From contig MNCI01003588.1 in NCBI GenBank assembly GCA_015680685.1, forward strand, positions 402,125 to 462,124: 60,000 nucleotides of DNA, read 5' to 3'. The notes below the pieces were generated by a model. The model was given only the letters and a program-made list of their open reading frames with translations. It had not been told where the DNA came from and did not search any database. The stretch comes from Gnetum montanum. Its lineage: Eukaryota; Streptophyta; Gnetopsida; Gnetales; Gnetaceae. How positions within the stretch are numbered: the first letter of the stretch is position 1; each line of letters begins with the position of its first letter. A program made the position numbers and the translations under genes. Positions 1 through 10,699 of the stretch are shown here, one piece after another.

Positions 1-711
1 ATGCCATAACTAGTGCTTGTAGCCCATATTGCTTTATTATGTCTAAGGGGTGTGCTTTGAATTCTCACCCTTTTCTCTCTTTTTTTCTCTCTCTTTTGAT
101 GTTTATGTGTGAGAACCACACCATGCAAAGACTTATTTTTATTTACTTAGCTTCCTAATATTTGAACAATGTCAGAATAGCTGCAAACCCAAGAAAAAGC
201 ATCCAAGCACCCAAGAGAATGGCCAGCACCAATGCATCGAATCCCCTTGAAGTCACACCCTTTTCATCCTTTGAGTCTTTCCTTAATTTGAAAACTACCC
301 AACCACCAATTCATTAATAAGTTTACTTAGAAAAAGGGAATTGTATAGTTCTAAGCCAAAGGAGACCATAAAGTTGTATGGATGACTAGACGGCGTGGAC
401 TCATTGCCTATTTTACCAAAAGAACCATACCTTAATATCAACATCATAATTCAAAGGTAAAAACCAAACATTAGCAATCAATATAATATAATTCAATCCA
501 CCATCATGATCACTTATTGGATGATGAATAAAAGTAAATCAAGCAATCAAACAAATAGTAAAACTATGAACGATGGTGTAAAACAAAAATAAGAAAAGTT
601 GGAAAATGTGTAAAACAAAAATATGTAAAAAAAAATTTAAAAAGAATTGAGGGCATAGAATGGTTAGCATAGGTAGCCATCTCCCCCATGAATGAGTTGG
701 AATGAGGAGAT
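1..711 (-). other. A1 untranslated block downstream of pol
   Basis: There is no convincing ORF. The block aligns by eye with the same position in A2 (48.3-49.7 kb), A3 (36.7-38.3 kb) and A4 (26.8-27.8 and 54.4-54.8 kb). Shared marker phrases on the plus strand include GGGGTGTGCTTTGAA near 50, ACCACACCATGCAAAGAC near 116 and TGAAGTCACACCC near 250. Conservation in four copies marks it as a structural part of family A. Confidence 0.7.
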
Positions 712-1870
712 CTAAAATAGTGAGCAAGGTTGTCCACTAATAGAGGTAGCATGTGTACTAGATGTTCTAAGCTCATGAAAAGGTTTGGTTTGTTGCACAT
801 TGACCAACAGATTCTTATCTAGGCTCTCAAGTTTGTATATTGTCATGGCCCCTGAAGGAAAATTTGCATAAATAATATAAGGTCCTTTCCAAAGTGTTTG
901 AAATTTAGTATGTTGTGGCACACGTGTGGGATTCCAGTAGAGAACCTTATCTCCAGGTTGATATTTAACTTTCCTAATCCTTAAGTCATGACGTTGCTTA
1001 TTGAATGCCTTATGCAATTCGTTAGATGACAGGGCAGCTAGTTGATTTTCATCTAGCAAATTAAGTGTTACTAACTGTTGTTGTGGATAGTGTTGGTAAT
1101 TTACCATACACTAACTCATAGGGAGAGTAGCTTGTAGGGAGTTTCTATGTGGAGCGGTATGCCCAAAGAGCATCATTCAGTTTAGTGCTCTAGTCTCGCC
1201 TAAACTTGCTAATGGTTCTTATCAATATCTTTGTAATCTTCCTGTTGGTGACTTCTTCTTAACTGTTAGCTTAGGGGTGGTATGGTGTAGTCAATTTATG
1301 CTCAACCCCTAAGAGTTGCATTAATTTTCAAAAAGTTTCACCTGTGAAGTGTGTACCATTGTCTAAAATAAGTGCACACGACACACCAAACCTATTTATG
1401 ATTTGTTGTTGAACAAATCGTGTAGCTATAGATGATGTACAATCTTTAACAGTAGTTGCTTCGACCCATTTTGTTAGGTAATAAACAACAATAATAATAT
1501 AAGCTTTTCCATTAGACATTTGTGTAATTGGCCCCATAAAATCAATTCCCCAAATGTTGAAGGGTTTTAACGGTTGAATCCATTATTGTGGATGCTCCAT
1601 TCTAGCAATCATTCCACCATCACATTGACAACACTTACAAGATTGGATGAAATGATGGACATCTCGAAACAATGTAGGCCAATAATATCCTGCAAGCAGG
1701 ATCTTGATGGTTGTTCATCTCCCAGTGTAATAACCGCCACAAGGACCCTCATGAGCATCTTGGAGAACTCAAAGTTGATCTATATCGAGAACACACCATC
1801 GAACTAAGCCATAGGGACACACTTTGTAAAGTTGTCCATTAATCTCCATAAAGTACTTGGCTCAGTGAAG
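712..1870 (-). pseudogene. A1 integrase (3' part of pol)
   Basis: Integrase inserts element cDNA into the host chromosome. The core is visible in pieces. WGIDFMGPI holds the first catalytic Asp (about 1525-1540), LDNGTHF the second (about 1365-1380), and EEVTNRK keeps the Glu of the D,D,E triad (about 1240). Upstream, SCKCCQC resembles the Cys pair of the zinc-binding HHCC module. The C-terminal stretch at 712-1107 is open (131 codons) and includes GDKVLYWNPTRVPQ, the usual integrase tail, before a natural-looking stop. Several in-frame stops and at least one frameshift separate the pieces. Confidence 0.85.
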
Positions 1871-1912
1871 AAACTATTGTTTCTTCTTAAGGTTTAACTT
1901 TTGTGGTGTTTG

Positions 1913-2960
1913 TTAGGTGAGGAGATAGGTAAGAATGTAACTGTACCAGTTTGTCTCTATGGGTGATTGATCATTCACTATACCAGCAAAGAGGAATTCA
2001 TTAGGGAAATGATAAGAAATTAGATACTCATCCTCTTTATTGTCCCATTGCAACCGAGACAAATGATCAGCAACTACATTCTCGGTGCCCTCGCAATCGA
2101 TCATTGTTAAATCAAACTCTTGTAAGATTACAAGCCATCGTATGATACGAGGGCTTACTATTGGCTTATTCATGAGGAACTAGATTGCACTATGATCTTT
2201 ATGTATATATACTTTATATCCCAATACATAGCGTCTAAAATTTTCTAGTGCAAACACTACAGTCATTAATTCTTTCTCTATGGTAGTGTAGTTAAGTTGT
2301 GCACCAGCAATACTTCTACTTGCACAGTGGATGTAATAAGGATGATTTTGATCATCTAACTATGTAAGTACAACTCCTAAATCATAGTTGGATACGTCAG
2401 TCAATATATGGAATAGCTTAGACTAGTCAAGAGCTTGTAGAATGGGTGTTTCTGCACATCATTTTAACACTTGCTCTAACCGGTCCAAGGCTTGATCAAA
2501 GTTTTCTCCATAAGTGAAGAAGTTGTCCATAAAGACCTCCATACCATTCCCTATCTATTTTTGGAATATGCTTAGAACTAGTTGTTGAAATGTTGCAAGG
2601 ACATTGCACAAGCCAAATGACATTTGTTTGTATGTGAACGTTCCCCAAGAATTGGTGAACGTAGACTTGGCTTGGTCTTCTAGGGCTATTTTTATTTGGT
2701 TATATCTGCTATATCTATCCAAAAAACTGTAATAGAAATGCCCTATGATGGTTTCTAAGACTTGGTCGACAAATGGCAATGGAAAGTGAGTTTTGAATGT
2801 TGCCATATTTAGTAGCCTGAAATCTATGCACACCCTCCATTTGCCTCCCTTTTTAGGCACAATAACAAAGGGGCTAACCAATTTGCTATCAGCAATGGGG
2901 TATATGATCCCAACCTTGAGGAGCTGTTCGATTTCTTCCTTAACTACTTGCTTCATCTTA
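1913..2960 (-). pseudogene. A1 reverse transcriptase-RNase H, thumb deleted
   Basis: RT and RNase H copy the element RNA into DNA. Fingers and palm are clear at 2555-2956 (IVPKKGGKWRVCIDFRLLN, then FGLCN). The catalytic motif reads FMDN instead of FMDD (about 2530), a G-to-A loss of the second Asp. Soon after it the sequence jumps into the start of RH: about 0.32 kb present in A3 (thumb and connection) is missing here. RH continues to DHLSRL at 1913-2173. Two independent lesions therefore inactivate the enzyme. Confidence 0.88.
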
Positions 2961-3093
2961 GGATTTGAGGCTTCATGGAGGGGTTAGTGTAACTTCTATG
3001 TTGGCATATCCTAGGATCTATTTCACTTAATTCAGGATATGACCAAGTGAAGGCTTCTAACCATTTCTTTATTACCTTTAGCAGTTCTTCTTT

Positions 3094-3905
3094 CTATTGA
3101 GGAGCAAGCTTAGCGTTGATAATTACCAGTTTTCCATTTTTAAGGAACGTGTATTTGATACCGGTGGGCAATGGTTTCAACTTGAGGGGCTCCTGCTTAA
3201 ATTTCTTAGGGATTTCCAACTTCCCCCAGTTGATATTTTCAAGGTTAAGACTTGGAAGTTGGTGGTGGACTTGCTCTAATGCATCTATGCTATTGATGTA
3301 AGCACAATTCAAACCCTCAGTTGGTTCCATACATATGAGTGAATTGCTTTCTTAATCAATTGTTAGCCACTAGGTGTCTTCCTATTGTGTGGCTGCTGCA
3401 TACAGACATCTTTGTATGTTAATCACTTGTGCACATTGATTTCCTGTAGGCAATCCTAAAATTTGCGCTAACCATGACTTCTGCATGCAATTACACCCTA
3501 TGTCACTTTATGTGATGGACAAAAATTTCTTCTTCTTGATCTTTTCGAATGTATTTTCCTTTGATATTTCTAGGGAAAGATCATGGATTCCTAGGTGTGC
3601 ATCGATGGTACTTAGCCATGCTCTTTCCATTATGATTGAGAAGTCCCCCTTACCGTTTACCTGAATCACTAGGAAGTCAATTAGGTACAACCACCTACAA
3701 ATAGTGGTAACAATGTCTTTCACCAGTCCCAATGGAACAGTGATGGACTAGTTGGCCAACTGTAGATGGATGTTGCTCTTTTTCAATGGAGACAGGTTCC
3801 AGGCCTTGTACATTTCTTGAGAAATCAAGTTGACACCGGAACTTGAATCCAAAAGAGCCTTGCACGATGCATTTCCAACAATTTGTAAGTATATCAAAGG
3901 ACTTC
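3094..3905 (-). pseudogene. A1 aspartic protease and PR-RT linker
   Basis: The retroviral-type aspartic protease cleaves Gag-Pol. The active-site stretch reads LLDSSSGVNLIS (about 3840); sister copies have D-L-G (A3) or D-S-G (A4), so the glycine of the D-x-G triad is lost here. The domain continues through IIMERAWLSTIDAHLGIHDL (3508-3732). The linker at 3094-3330 ends with KNGKLVIINAKLAP, the point at which A2 is split by the A3 insertion. Stops interrupt the frame near 3735 and 3500. Confidence 0.8.
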
Positions 3906-6511
3906 TTGGATCAAATAATTTCCTAGGAAGGTGGCCAACTTTGATCCAATTAGTGATGGCATGTGTTAGCATGATCGTATGCGTTGAGTGTGGTGATTGG
4001 GTTGGAGGGGGATTCGAAGTTTTAATTGATACTAAGGCATCTAAGGAATCAGTTGCTTTTGATTGCAAGGGCTTGGTTGGACTATTGGTTCTAAAGAAAG
4101 GTCTTTTCTTCATGTGGTTTTTAAAACCAATAGTAGGTTGAGAGTTAATAGCCCTCATGGGGTTACGTTGCTGTGGTTGGGTAGGGATTTCACCTTGCAT
4201 CGCAAGAGTAGGTGGTAGTGGAGCTATTGGTGGAAGAGATGGGGCCAGATGAGAAGGATGATATGCTTGCGAAATATCACCTCTAGAAGATGGAGTCCCA
4301 TAATACTTGCAGGCTTGGTAGTGAGGTTGAGGAGTAACGTGACTAGTAGAGTCACGTGGGGAGATTGGCTGTTGCATGTAATATACGTATGGGTCAGGTT
4401 TCCGGTAAGGATATTGTTGCCTTGGTGGTGGCATTCCCCATAATTTTGGATGATGCCATTATTGATATTGCTTAATCAGTTGTGGTGGAGTTCCACTGGG
4501 ATAATATGTTAAGGGTTGGTGGAACTGCTTTGGGTTACCTTGAGGATAAGGTAACCTTTGGGGGTGTTTGCCTTTTTTTTAATTGTGGGTTGAGTGCATA
4601 AACCCCAGACTCCTGTAGATGTAATATTATAGGGAAACATCCCTTAGGATGGTCATATCGACATATCTCACATCCACTATCATTGTCTGTTTTCGAATCC
4701 ACAACCTCTTTAATGATGGAAACTTTGCCCTTACCCTTACTATGTGCATGTTTAGCCTCTCTCTTTTTTCCTTTTTTGCAATCACTACCTTGCTCTCTAG
4801 ACTCCTCTACTATTTTAAGAACAATCTAAAATCTATTGTCTAGGGAATCCCACATTTGGTCTACCTTTACCAAAAATTTTGATGTCATCTTTTGGATAGG
4901 CAAAGTTTTCCTATTCACCATCTCTTCGAGTGGTGACTCTTCTTCATCCTCACAAAATCTTACTTCCCTCTTCTAGAGGGAAGGATCTTGGTTATACTCT
5001 TATGCACTTTCTCTCTTCTGTAGCTCACCATCTTCCTTAGCAACTTGCTCTAATAATCTTTGAATTTTATGGGACCTATGCTTGGATAGTCTCCCTTGGG
5101 CATAAGTCCCAAGTGTTCTTCTTGTTTCATGCCTAAGCCCATCCACGAGATGGTGTAGTTGATCCCTTTGCGAATAACCATGGCCATGACAACGATGTAA
5201 CAGTGCATAGTATCGGCCCATGGCAACATCCAAGGGTTCATGTCCTCCTTGTTTCTAGCCTTGGATTTTCTTTCACAGGTTAGACACTCGAGAGTATGTT
5301 TGGTACTTATCGTTGAATAATTCTAACATAGTACTCCATCTACGAATAGATTCTAGTTCTAAGGATTGGTACTAGCTTTTTGCTTCTTTAACTAGTGTCC
5401 ATGGGAACAACTTAAGTTTTTATCATTTGTTCTTTATGTTTTGTAAGGAACACATGTCATGGAATGCCTGTAAATGATTCTGAGGATCAACGTTGTATCC
5501 CCCTTCAAATCATGGGGTATTGTTCATATCTAATCTCTTGATCCTACTATCTTTCCAGTGGCTTGTTGGAATTCTAACAGCCTCAGTTATGTTTAACATA
5601 CTTTGAGTAGCGAGGAGGGGTTCATTGTGATTATCTTGTCCATGGCATCTATGATGCCTACATTGTTCCTTCCTCTCCCTTCTTCTATGTCGTGACTCTC
5701 TAGAGTGCCCTCGTCCCTTTTCCTGGCTATTTCGTCTATGACTTCCACTTTGCCTACCTTTATCCCCATGGTCTTTTTCTTTATGAATGTGTCTAGATAT
5801 TGAAGGAGATGGTGAAGGAGATGAAGAAGATGAAGAAGAAGGAGAACCATCACCATGATGATGTCTGCTACCTTCTCTTCTATGGTCTTAGCCTCGATTG
5901 CAATTACGATCAAAATTTCCACCTTTATCATGAGTTCATGTTCCTTTTTTGGATCCTTTATGCCCATGGGTATCAGAACCTGGGTTATGAATAGTGGAAT
6001 GAAGGTTCTGATACACAACCACTTGGCCAAATTCAAGGGCAAGAACATCGTTGTGTGGGCGACTACCTAAGGTAGGTTCACCACCCTCATTTTTGCTTAA
6101 GACATGTGGGGCATCCTGGGACCACTTACCCTTCAAAGACTTATGATGTCTCTCTTATTGCAAGTCCCTTTGATGTTGTGCCTTTTTGGGATGGTATTCT
6201 CTCAAGTCATGGTCTTGCACAACGTATTCTGTGTGTAAGTGTGGCATGCCAATTCATGTGAGAGCACGAAAAAGCATGCTCGGGGCTGAACGATTGGGAG
6301 GTAACACTATGTTACCTTCTAAGTCTCATCAATACAGTTTTTCATCTTGATGGAGGATAAAGGTGAAGTCTAGTATATACTCATCGGGATGAATATATAC
6401 CACTCAAACTTGTTCAGGGACTAGTAGACCAACGTCATGTGTATTACGCCATCAACTATTTCCTGTTTTAGACCTAGGCAATGAGGCACTTTCGTATGAA
6501 GAAGGAGACAT
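3906..6511 (-). pseudogene. A1 gag with Pro/Gln-rich C-terminal linker
   Basis: Gag forms the virus-like particle. The likely start is the ATG at 6511, after the primer site. A basic, Arg/Ser/His-rich segment lies at 5.6-6.1 kb. The capsid-like stretch at 5000-5233 contains GTYAQGRLSKHRSHKIQRLL, conserved in A2 (30.1 kb). A zinc-knuckle-like motif CEICRYDHPKGC is at 4637-4672; its CX2CX3HX3C spacing is shorter than the usual CX2CX4HX4C. A Pro/Gln/Tyr-rich linker (3906-4434) leads into protease without a visible gene boundary, suggesting a polyprotein. Frames shift several times. Confidence 0.75.
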
Positions 6512-6627
6512 ACTTGTTTGTTCAATGTGCAATGTATTCTTGTTTATTATTTTCTCAACCAACCCTAAGGGTTCATTCCAATGATGTGAATGATTTCCTA
6601 TGTTCTAGTTAGCGCATAAACAACTAT

Positions 6628-6646
6628 GTCTCTGGCAATGGTGCCA
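6628..6646 (-). promoter_or_regulatory. A1 primer-binding site, tRNA-Asp type
   Basis: On the minus strand this reads TGGCACCATTGCCAGAGAC, one base from the LTR edge. It differs from the complement of a plant tRNA-Asp 3' end only by transitions. It primes minus-strand DNA synthesis. Confidence 0.75.
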
Positions 6647-6647
6647 A

Positions 6648-7586
6648 TGATGAGCAGTGAGGTACCCCTACGCCCAACCATATGAATACCAGCGTTTCAC
6701 TCATGATCCAATCGAATTCCAAGGACTAAGTGCTTATGCGCCCTTGTGGAACAAGGATGGGTTGGTTGATCATTGTCTTCCCAAGATTACATGTCACGAT
6801 TGTATGGTTAAGTAAGCTTGAGGCATATGATTTTTATAGCTTTTATGTTTTTATGTCCTGTGCTAGTAGGGAAGGAGAGAGGTAACTGAGTGACTAATTT
6901 AACTTAACTAATCATTAACTAAGTTCTAACTAATATTAACACCAACATTCATTCCCACTTGTCATACACATCCTGAACCAGTGCAACATTGCTAGGATTA
7001 CCAAACACTCATCGTTACTAGGTTACTGAGCATTACACACATGCTCGAAGTGGTCTTGCTTGTGTAATTTAACGATTTGCTTAATTGATCAAAATGAATT
7101 GCTATGTTAATAATAGAAATGTAAAGTGCATAAAATAAAATAAATGCATAAAAAAATAAAATAAAAGAAATGCGTAAGAAAACAAATCTCAAGTGCTACA
7201 TGGATGAATCAAAGAGCTTGTCTTTATTACTGTACACAAGGTGTGCTCAAGTACATAATGCTTGAATAAAGATCCATCCACACTTAGACCTCTTACTGTG
7301 GGCACTTGGAAAATACTCTAACTTTCAAACAGACTACAAGAGTTTCACTTCTTGATTGCTAAAAGACTTCCTTCCCAATTATGCGCTTGGGCATTGTCTT
7401 TATAGGCTTAGGAGCAACTAATTTAATAATTAGAGTAACTACTCTAATAATTAGAATAAACCGCTAGAGTAACTAATCTAATGATTAGAATAAACCACTA
7501 GAGTAACTACTCTAATAATTAGAATAAACCACTAGAGTAAATGCTCTAATAATTAGAATAAACTGTGAGAGTAATTGCTCTCATCA
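6648..7586 (-). mobile_element. A1 5' LTR (939 bp)
   Basis: The plus strand begins TGATGAGCAG directly after the primer site and ends TGCTCTCATCA, giving the TGATGA/TCATCA inverted termini of the family. A TATA box (TATAAA on the minus strand, 7399-7404) lies downstream of a U3 filled with short tandem repeats (7420-7580). Start and length agree with the 937-bp LTRs of A2. The right edge rests on the TCATCA terminus only, because the partner LTR is outside the window. Confidence 0.8.
7420..7580. repeat. U3 minisatellite of A1 LTR
   Basis: There are about four to five imperfect units of roughly 33-36 bp. Each has TAATAATTAGAATAAAC followed by a near-palindrome AGAGTAACTACTCT. They sit immediately upstream (minus sense) of the LTR TATA box, the usual place for retrotransposon enhancer repeats. 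The 906-bp LTRs of A3 lack them. Confidence 0.85.
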
Positions 7587-8077
7587 ACTACCTTATGTAT
7601 GTGTTTAGGATTATGTTGCATTACTTCCAAGGAGAGATTCCATGTCTTTAGCCATTGTATTCATTGGAAATACCTTCCTTGTTCTTTTGTATCTTTAAGA
7701 ACTACTTTGGAAATTTTGAATTGCTTAGTTTCTAGTAGATTGTAAATATAGCTAATGAATTAGCAAAGAGCTTCACCTTCTAATGGGAGTAAATAACATT
7801 CTAAGAGTAACAAATGATAAAGTGTTTATACCTTCACCTTTAATTTATTTGACAAAATAATTTTTTACACCCTTTTAATAACTTATCAATTTTTTGCACT
7901 AAGGCCTAGTCCCCATATTGTGCATCTATGTAATACTAAAGGATAAATAAAAATGATCATTACTTAGAGCCATAGTGCTCATCCCTCTAAGAAGGATCCT
8001 AGGAGGGTTGGTAGATGAGTCCTTTCCTCAAGATAATTTCTAATCCTATGGAAAATTCTAGTGGACTACTTGGTCAA
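7587..8077. other. Unassigned AT-rich spacer
   Basis: I see no coding potential, no primer site and no match to the internal parts of the other elements. It may be the DNA in which A1 inserted, or an eroded element interior. Confidence 0.4.
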
Positions 8078-8530
8078 TGATGAGTGACAATGTACCCCCT
8101 AGGCCTAATCATATGAATTACTAAGGCATTCATGCATGATCTGGTCAAATTCCATGGATTCTTAGTGTTCTTGTACATAGGATTTAATTTAGAAGGTGAG
8201 TCTAATTGTGGAATGATTATTGTCTTTCCAACTACACTTGTGAGACTCTGTATGGTTTAAGTGTAATTGAGGCACATGATTTTTATTATTTTATATTTTG
8301 TTCACCTAAGGTTGGTAATAGATTAAGAATAAATTGATTAACTAGTTAAACTAATTTAATTGTTAATTAATAACTAACTATCCTAAGATAAGCATCTAGT
8401 CCCACTTTTCTTACACATCTTGAATACATACAACACTACTGGGTGACCAAGTGTTAAGCACTACTTGGATTACCAAGTGTTATACGTATGCTTGAAGTGG
8501 TTGTACTCATGTATGCTACTTTATTGAAAA
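8078..8530 (-). mobile_element. Truncated family A LTR fragment
   Basis: It begins TGATGAGTGACAATGTACCCC and follows the left half of the A1 LTR in order (GAGGCACATGATTTTTAT, then the CCAAGTGTTA block). Similarity ends at about 8515-8530, so the right half (U3 side) is missing. No clear tRNA-Asp primer complement lies to its left, so it is either a 3' LTR or a solo remnant. Orientation matches A1 and A4. Confidence 0.7.
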
Positions 8531-9205
8531 CATACACTATAACCACGTTGTCGAAACTAGAGATGCTGGAATCCAGTGTACTAACAATGCAAGTACAAAT
8601 GAAGTCTCCGTCCCAGGACTACATCTTCCCTATTCTTATGAATAGGATCAAGCGTAGTGAAAAATTTTGTGGGATGGACTAAGGGGTATGCCAAAGTGGA
8701 ACAAAGTCGCTGATCATGGCAAGCTTAGTTATTACTAACAAGCTATAGAGCTAGTTGAAGATATCTTGATGCTTTGATTAACTTTGCATCACTTACACTG
8801 TCTAGCACATTGAAGTAGCGTAGCTACTTACTACGTTGTGCTACGCTATGTATTTGGACTTTGCCTTGCGTGAACATCTTGCCAAAGCTTGTATTCGGAT
8901 GCTTGACTAATTTTTTAAAGGCTTGCTACGTTGTGCAGCATAGTAGGCTTCTCCACTATAAAACTTGCCAAACTATTTTGTCCATCTTGAACACTATCGA
9001 CAACTCCTAGCATAGTTTTTGAGTATATTGACAGCCGAGTGAATTGTCCAAGTGGGTAGGCTAGAGAGTCCATCGGGTTTGTTAGCTCTGGAGGTAGAAA
9101 ATTTGCCAGACTGGATAGTTTAATCTCAGTGCCTACATTTTCCTGTCAAACTATCATGATGCTACACTTGTGGAAGTCCTTGCCTAAACTCCAAGATCCT
9201 AGTGA
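8531..9205. other. Unassigned segment with GCTACGCTA-type motifs
   Basis: There is no long ORF. It carries GCTACGCTA at about 8843 and its complement TAGCGTAGC at about 8814, forming an imperfect inverted repeat around 8813-8850. The same 9-mer recurs in introns of the opposite-strand gene at 14.8-19.5 kb, hinting that this is intronic DNA of a related gene. A weak TATA-like CTATAAAAC lies near 8956. Confidence 0.35.
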
Positions 9206-9511
9206 AGCAAGAGGGTCTCGAAATGCTTAGAGATGGTCATTGTGAAACAACTGATGTGCCATTTATTTTGGGTACGTGTTTTTTTTGAGCTTTTGCTTTT
9301 TTACGCTTTTCTTTTGCTATTTTATCATGTTCATTTGCAAACAACCTTGTTGCAGGACAGGTGCTTCCTCCCTAGGATGAGTTGTGTTACATCCACGTGG
9401 GGCTTTGACCTACCTACAGATGCTTCCCATGTGGCAAGTTGCATTACACACATCATGGACTTTGCGATTGAGCATATGGAAGGGCTTTACAAGCATCAGG
9501 AAAATTCATAA
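9206..9511 (+). pseudogene. Possible two-exon gene remnant
   Basis: Two in-frame blocks look like exons. The first (about 9206-9269) ends before a donor, GGGTACGTG. A T-rich stretch follows, then an acceptor TTGTTGCAG (9347-9355) and a second block (9356-9511) ending in TAA. Joining them keeps the frame. The second block has a Cys/His-containing sequence (CFLPRMSCVTSTWGFDL) that I do not recognise. It may be the end of a second gene like the 14.8-19.5 kb one. Chance is not excluded. Confidence 0.3.
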
Positions 9512-10311
9512 AAAGAGGTGTGAGAAGGAGGATTGTGGGTGTAAGAAATGAGGTAAACGGGGTTAAGGGGGAGGATAGGATGTGCACTCCCAAGTAGCCA
9601 AGCTAGTTAGGACGACCATCTTAGAACGATGTAGTGTCCTACCACCTTAGCAAAATTCACCTCTGATCGATGCCCCTCCGGCACATACTCTGAAAACACA
9701 ACAGAGAGCAAACCAGAAGAAACAACCATCAAGCAAAATGAAGGCAAAGGTCTTACTTACTTTGGATGTTGCTGGAGCAATGGACGTTGTTGCCGAGGCA
9801 TGTGACATCCAAACCAAAAATGCCAGCAGCCGGTCTAGTAGCATCAGCATGGTGGGGTTGGCACTGAGGAGGCTAGGAGTTGCGATAATGGAGGTGCTTA
9901 GGAGTCCCCACCCAAGGCAAACATCATGCAGCTTAGCTATAAGGTGAAAGGCCTAACAGCTGAATGTCTTTTGGGCACGGGCGATGGTGGGGGCTAGAGG
10001 GTAGCAACCTTGTGGCTAGGCCACAATAGTGCTGGGACTCTAGCAGCAGGTGCCAACCATAGGAGCTACTGCCAGGGCAACAGGCCATGGTAGCGGTAGC
10101 TCCAGAAAGTTAGCAAGATGTTAGACGACATCTTCGGAGGATCAGCAAGATGTCAGGGGTAGTGGTGTTGCATATATTCTAAAGGATGTTTTCTTGGCAT
10201 TATGAACTACATTCTGGAACTGCAATGCTCCACCCCGCGTCGGCACTATGCATGCTCACTTGTTTGAATGGTCATGGATGCATGCTAAGGAAATTGTGCT
10301 GCGAACCCAGT
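9512..10311. other. Unassigned segment, relatively GC-rich
   Basis: Short open stretches exist on both strands (plus 9738-9947, minus 9647-9850), but neither resembles a known domain and both are interrupted. Position, between integrase plus repeats and the element's missing 3' LTR, suggests the long 3' untranslated region typical of Tat/Ogre elements (inference). Confidence 0.35.
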
Positions 10312-10697
10312 TTAAGGTCCTAGTAGATCATGGTGTGCTAGTTTCAGGTCCCAGCAAACCGTGGTATGCTAGTTTAAGGTCCTAGCAAACCATTGTGCTA
10401 GTTTAAGATCCCAAAAAACCATTGTGCTAGTTTAAGGTTCCAGAAGACCACTGTGCTAGTTTAAGGTCCCAACAGATCGCTATGATAGTTTATCATCATA
10501 GCGGATGGTGGATGGGCCAGTTTAAGGTCATAGCAGACCGTTTGTGCTAGTTTTACATCATAGCAGACAAGCTTTTCTAGTTTTACATCATGGCGGATGG
10601 TCTGTGCCAGTTTATAGTCATAAAAGACGATATGTGCTAGTTTATAGTCATAGCGGACTATCTGTGCCAGTTTATAGTCATAGTGGACTATATTCTT
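10312..10697. repeat. R1: ~30-bp tandem array at end of B1 pol
   Basis: About 13 units of 29-31 bp, core CTAGTTTAAGGTCNTAGC followed by AGACC. The period of 30 keeps the minus-strand frame open, giving a decapeptide repeat of the form VRYDYKLAQI (10461-10712). GGTC and GACC in one unit can pair as a small hairpin. Related units form clusters R2 and R3. Confidence 0.9.
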
Positions 10698-10699
10698 AC

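Larger units (their letters stand above)
1..7586 (-). mobile_element. A1: decayed Athila-like Ty3/gypsy retrotransposon
   Basis: Read on the minus strand, the order is 5' LTR (6648-7586), primer site, gag, PR, RT, RH, IN, then an untranslated block that runs off the window at position 1. The 3' LTR and the extra ORF seen in sister copies A2-A4 are outside the window. Domain order PR-RT-RH-IN defines Ty3/gypsy. The tRNA-Asp-type primer site and the RT sequence style suggest the Athila lineage (inference). All reading frames carry stops or frameshifts, so the copy is dead. Confidence 0.9.

Noticed and set aside
3830-4141. 103-codon plus-strand open frame
   Set aside because: Opposite-strand shadow of the protease and Pro/Gln-rich linker of A1.
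10312-10697. Regular ~30-bp repeats, CRISPR-like in spacing
   Set aside because: Units are contiguous and diverged with no unique spacers, in a plant retrotransposon; a simple tandem array.
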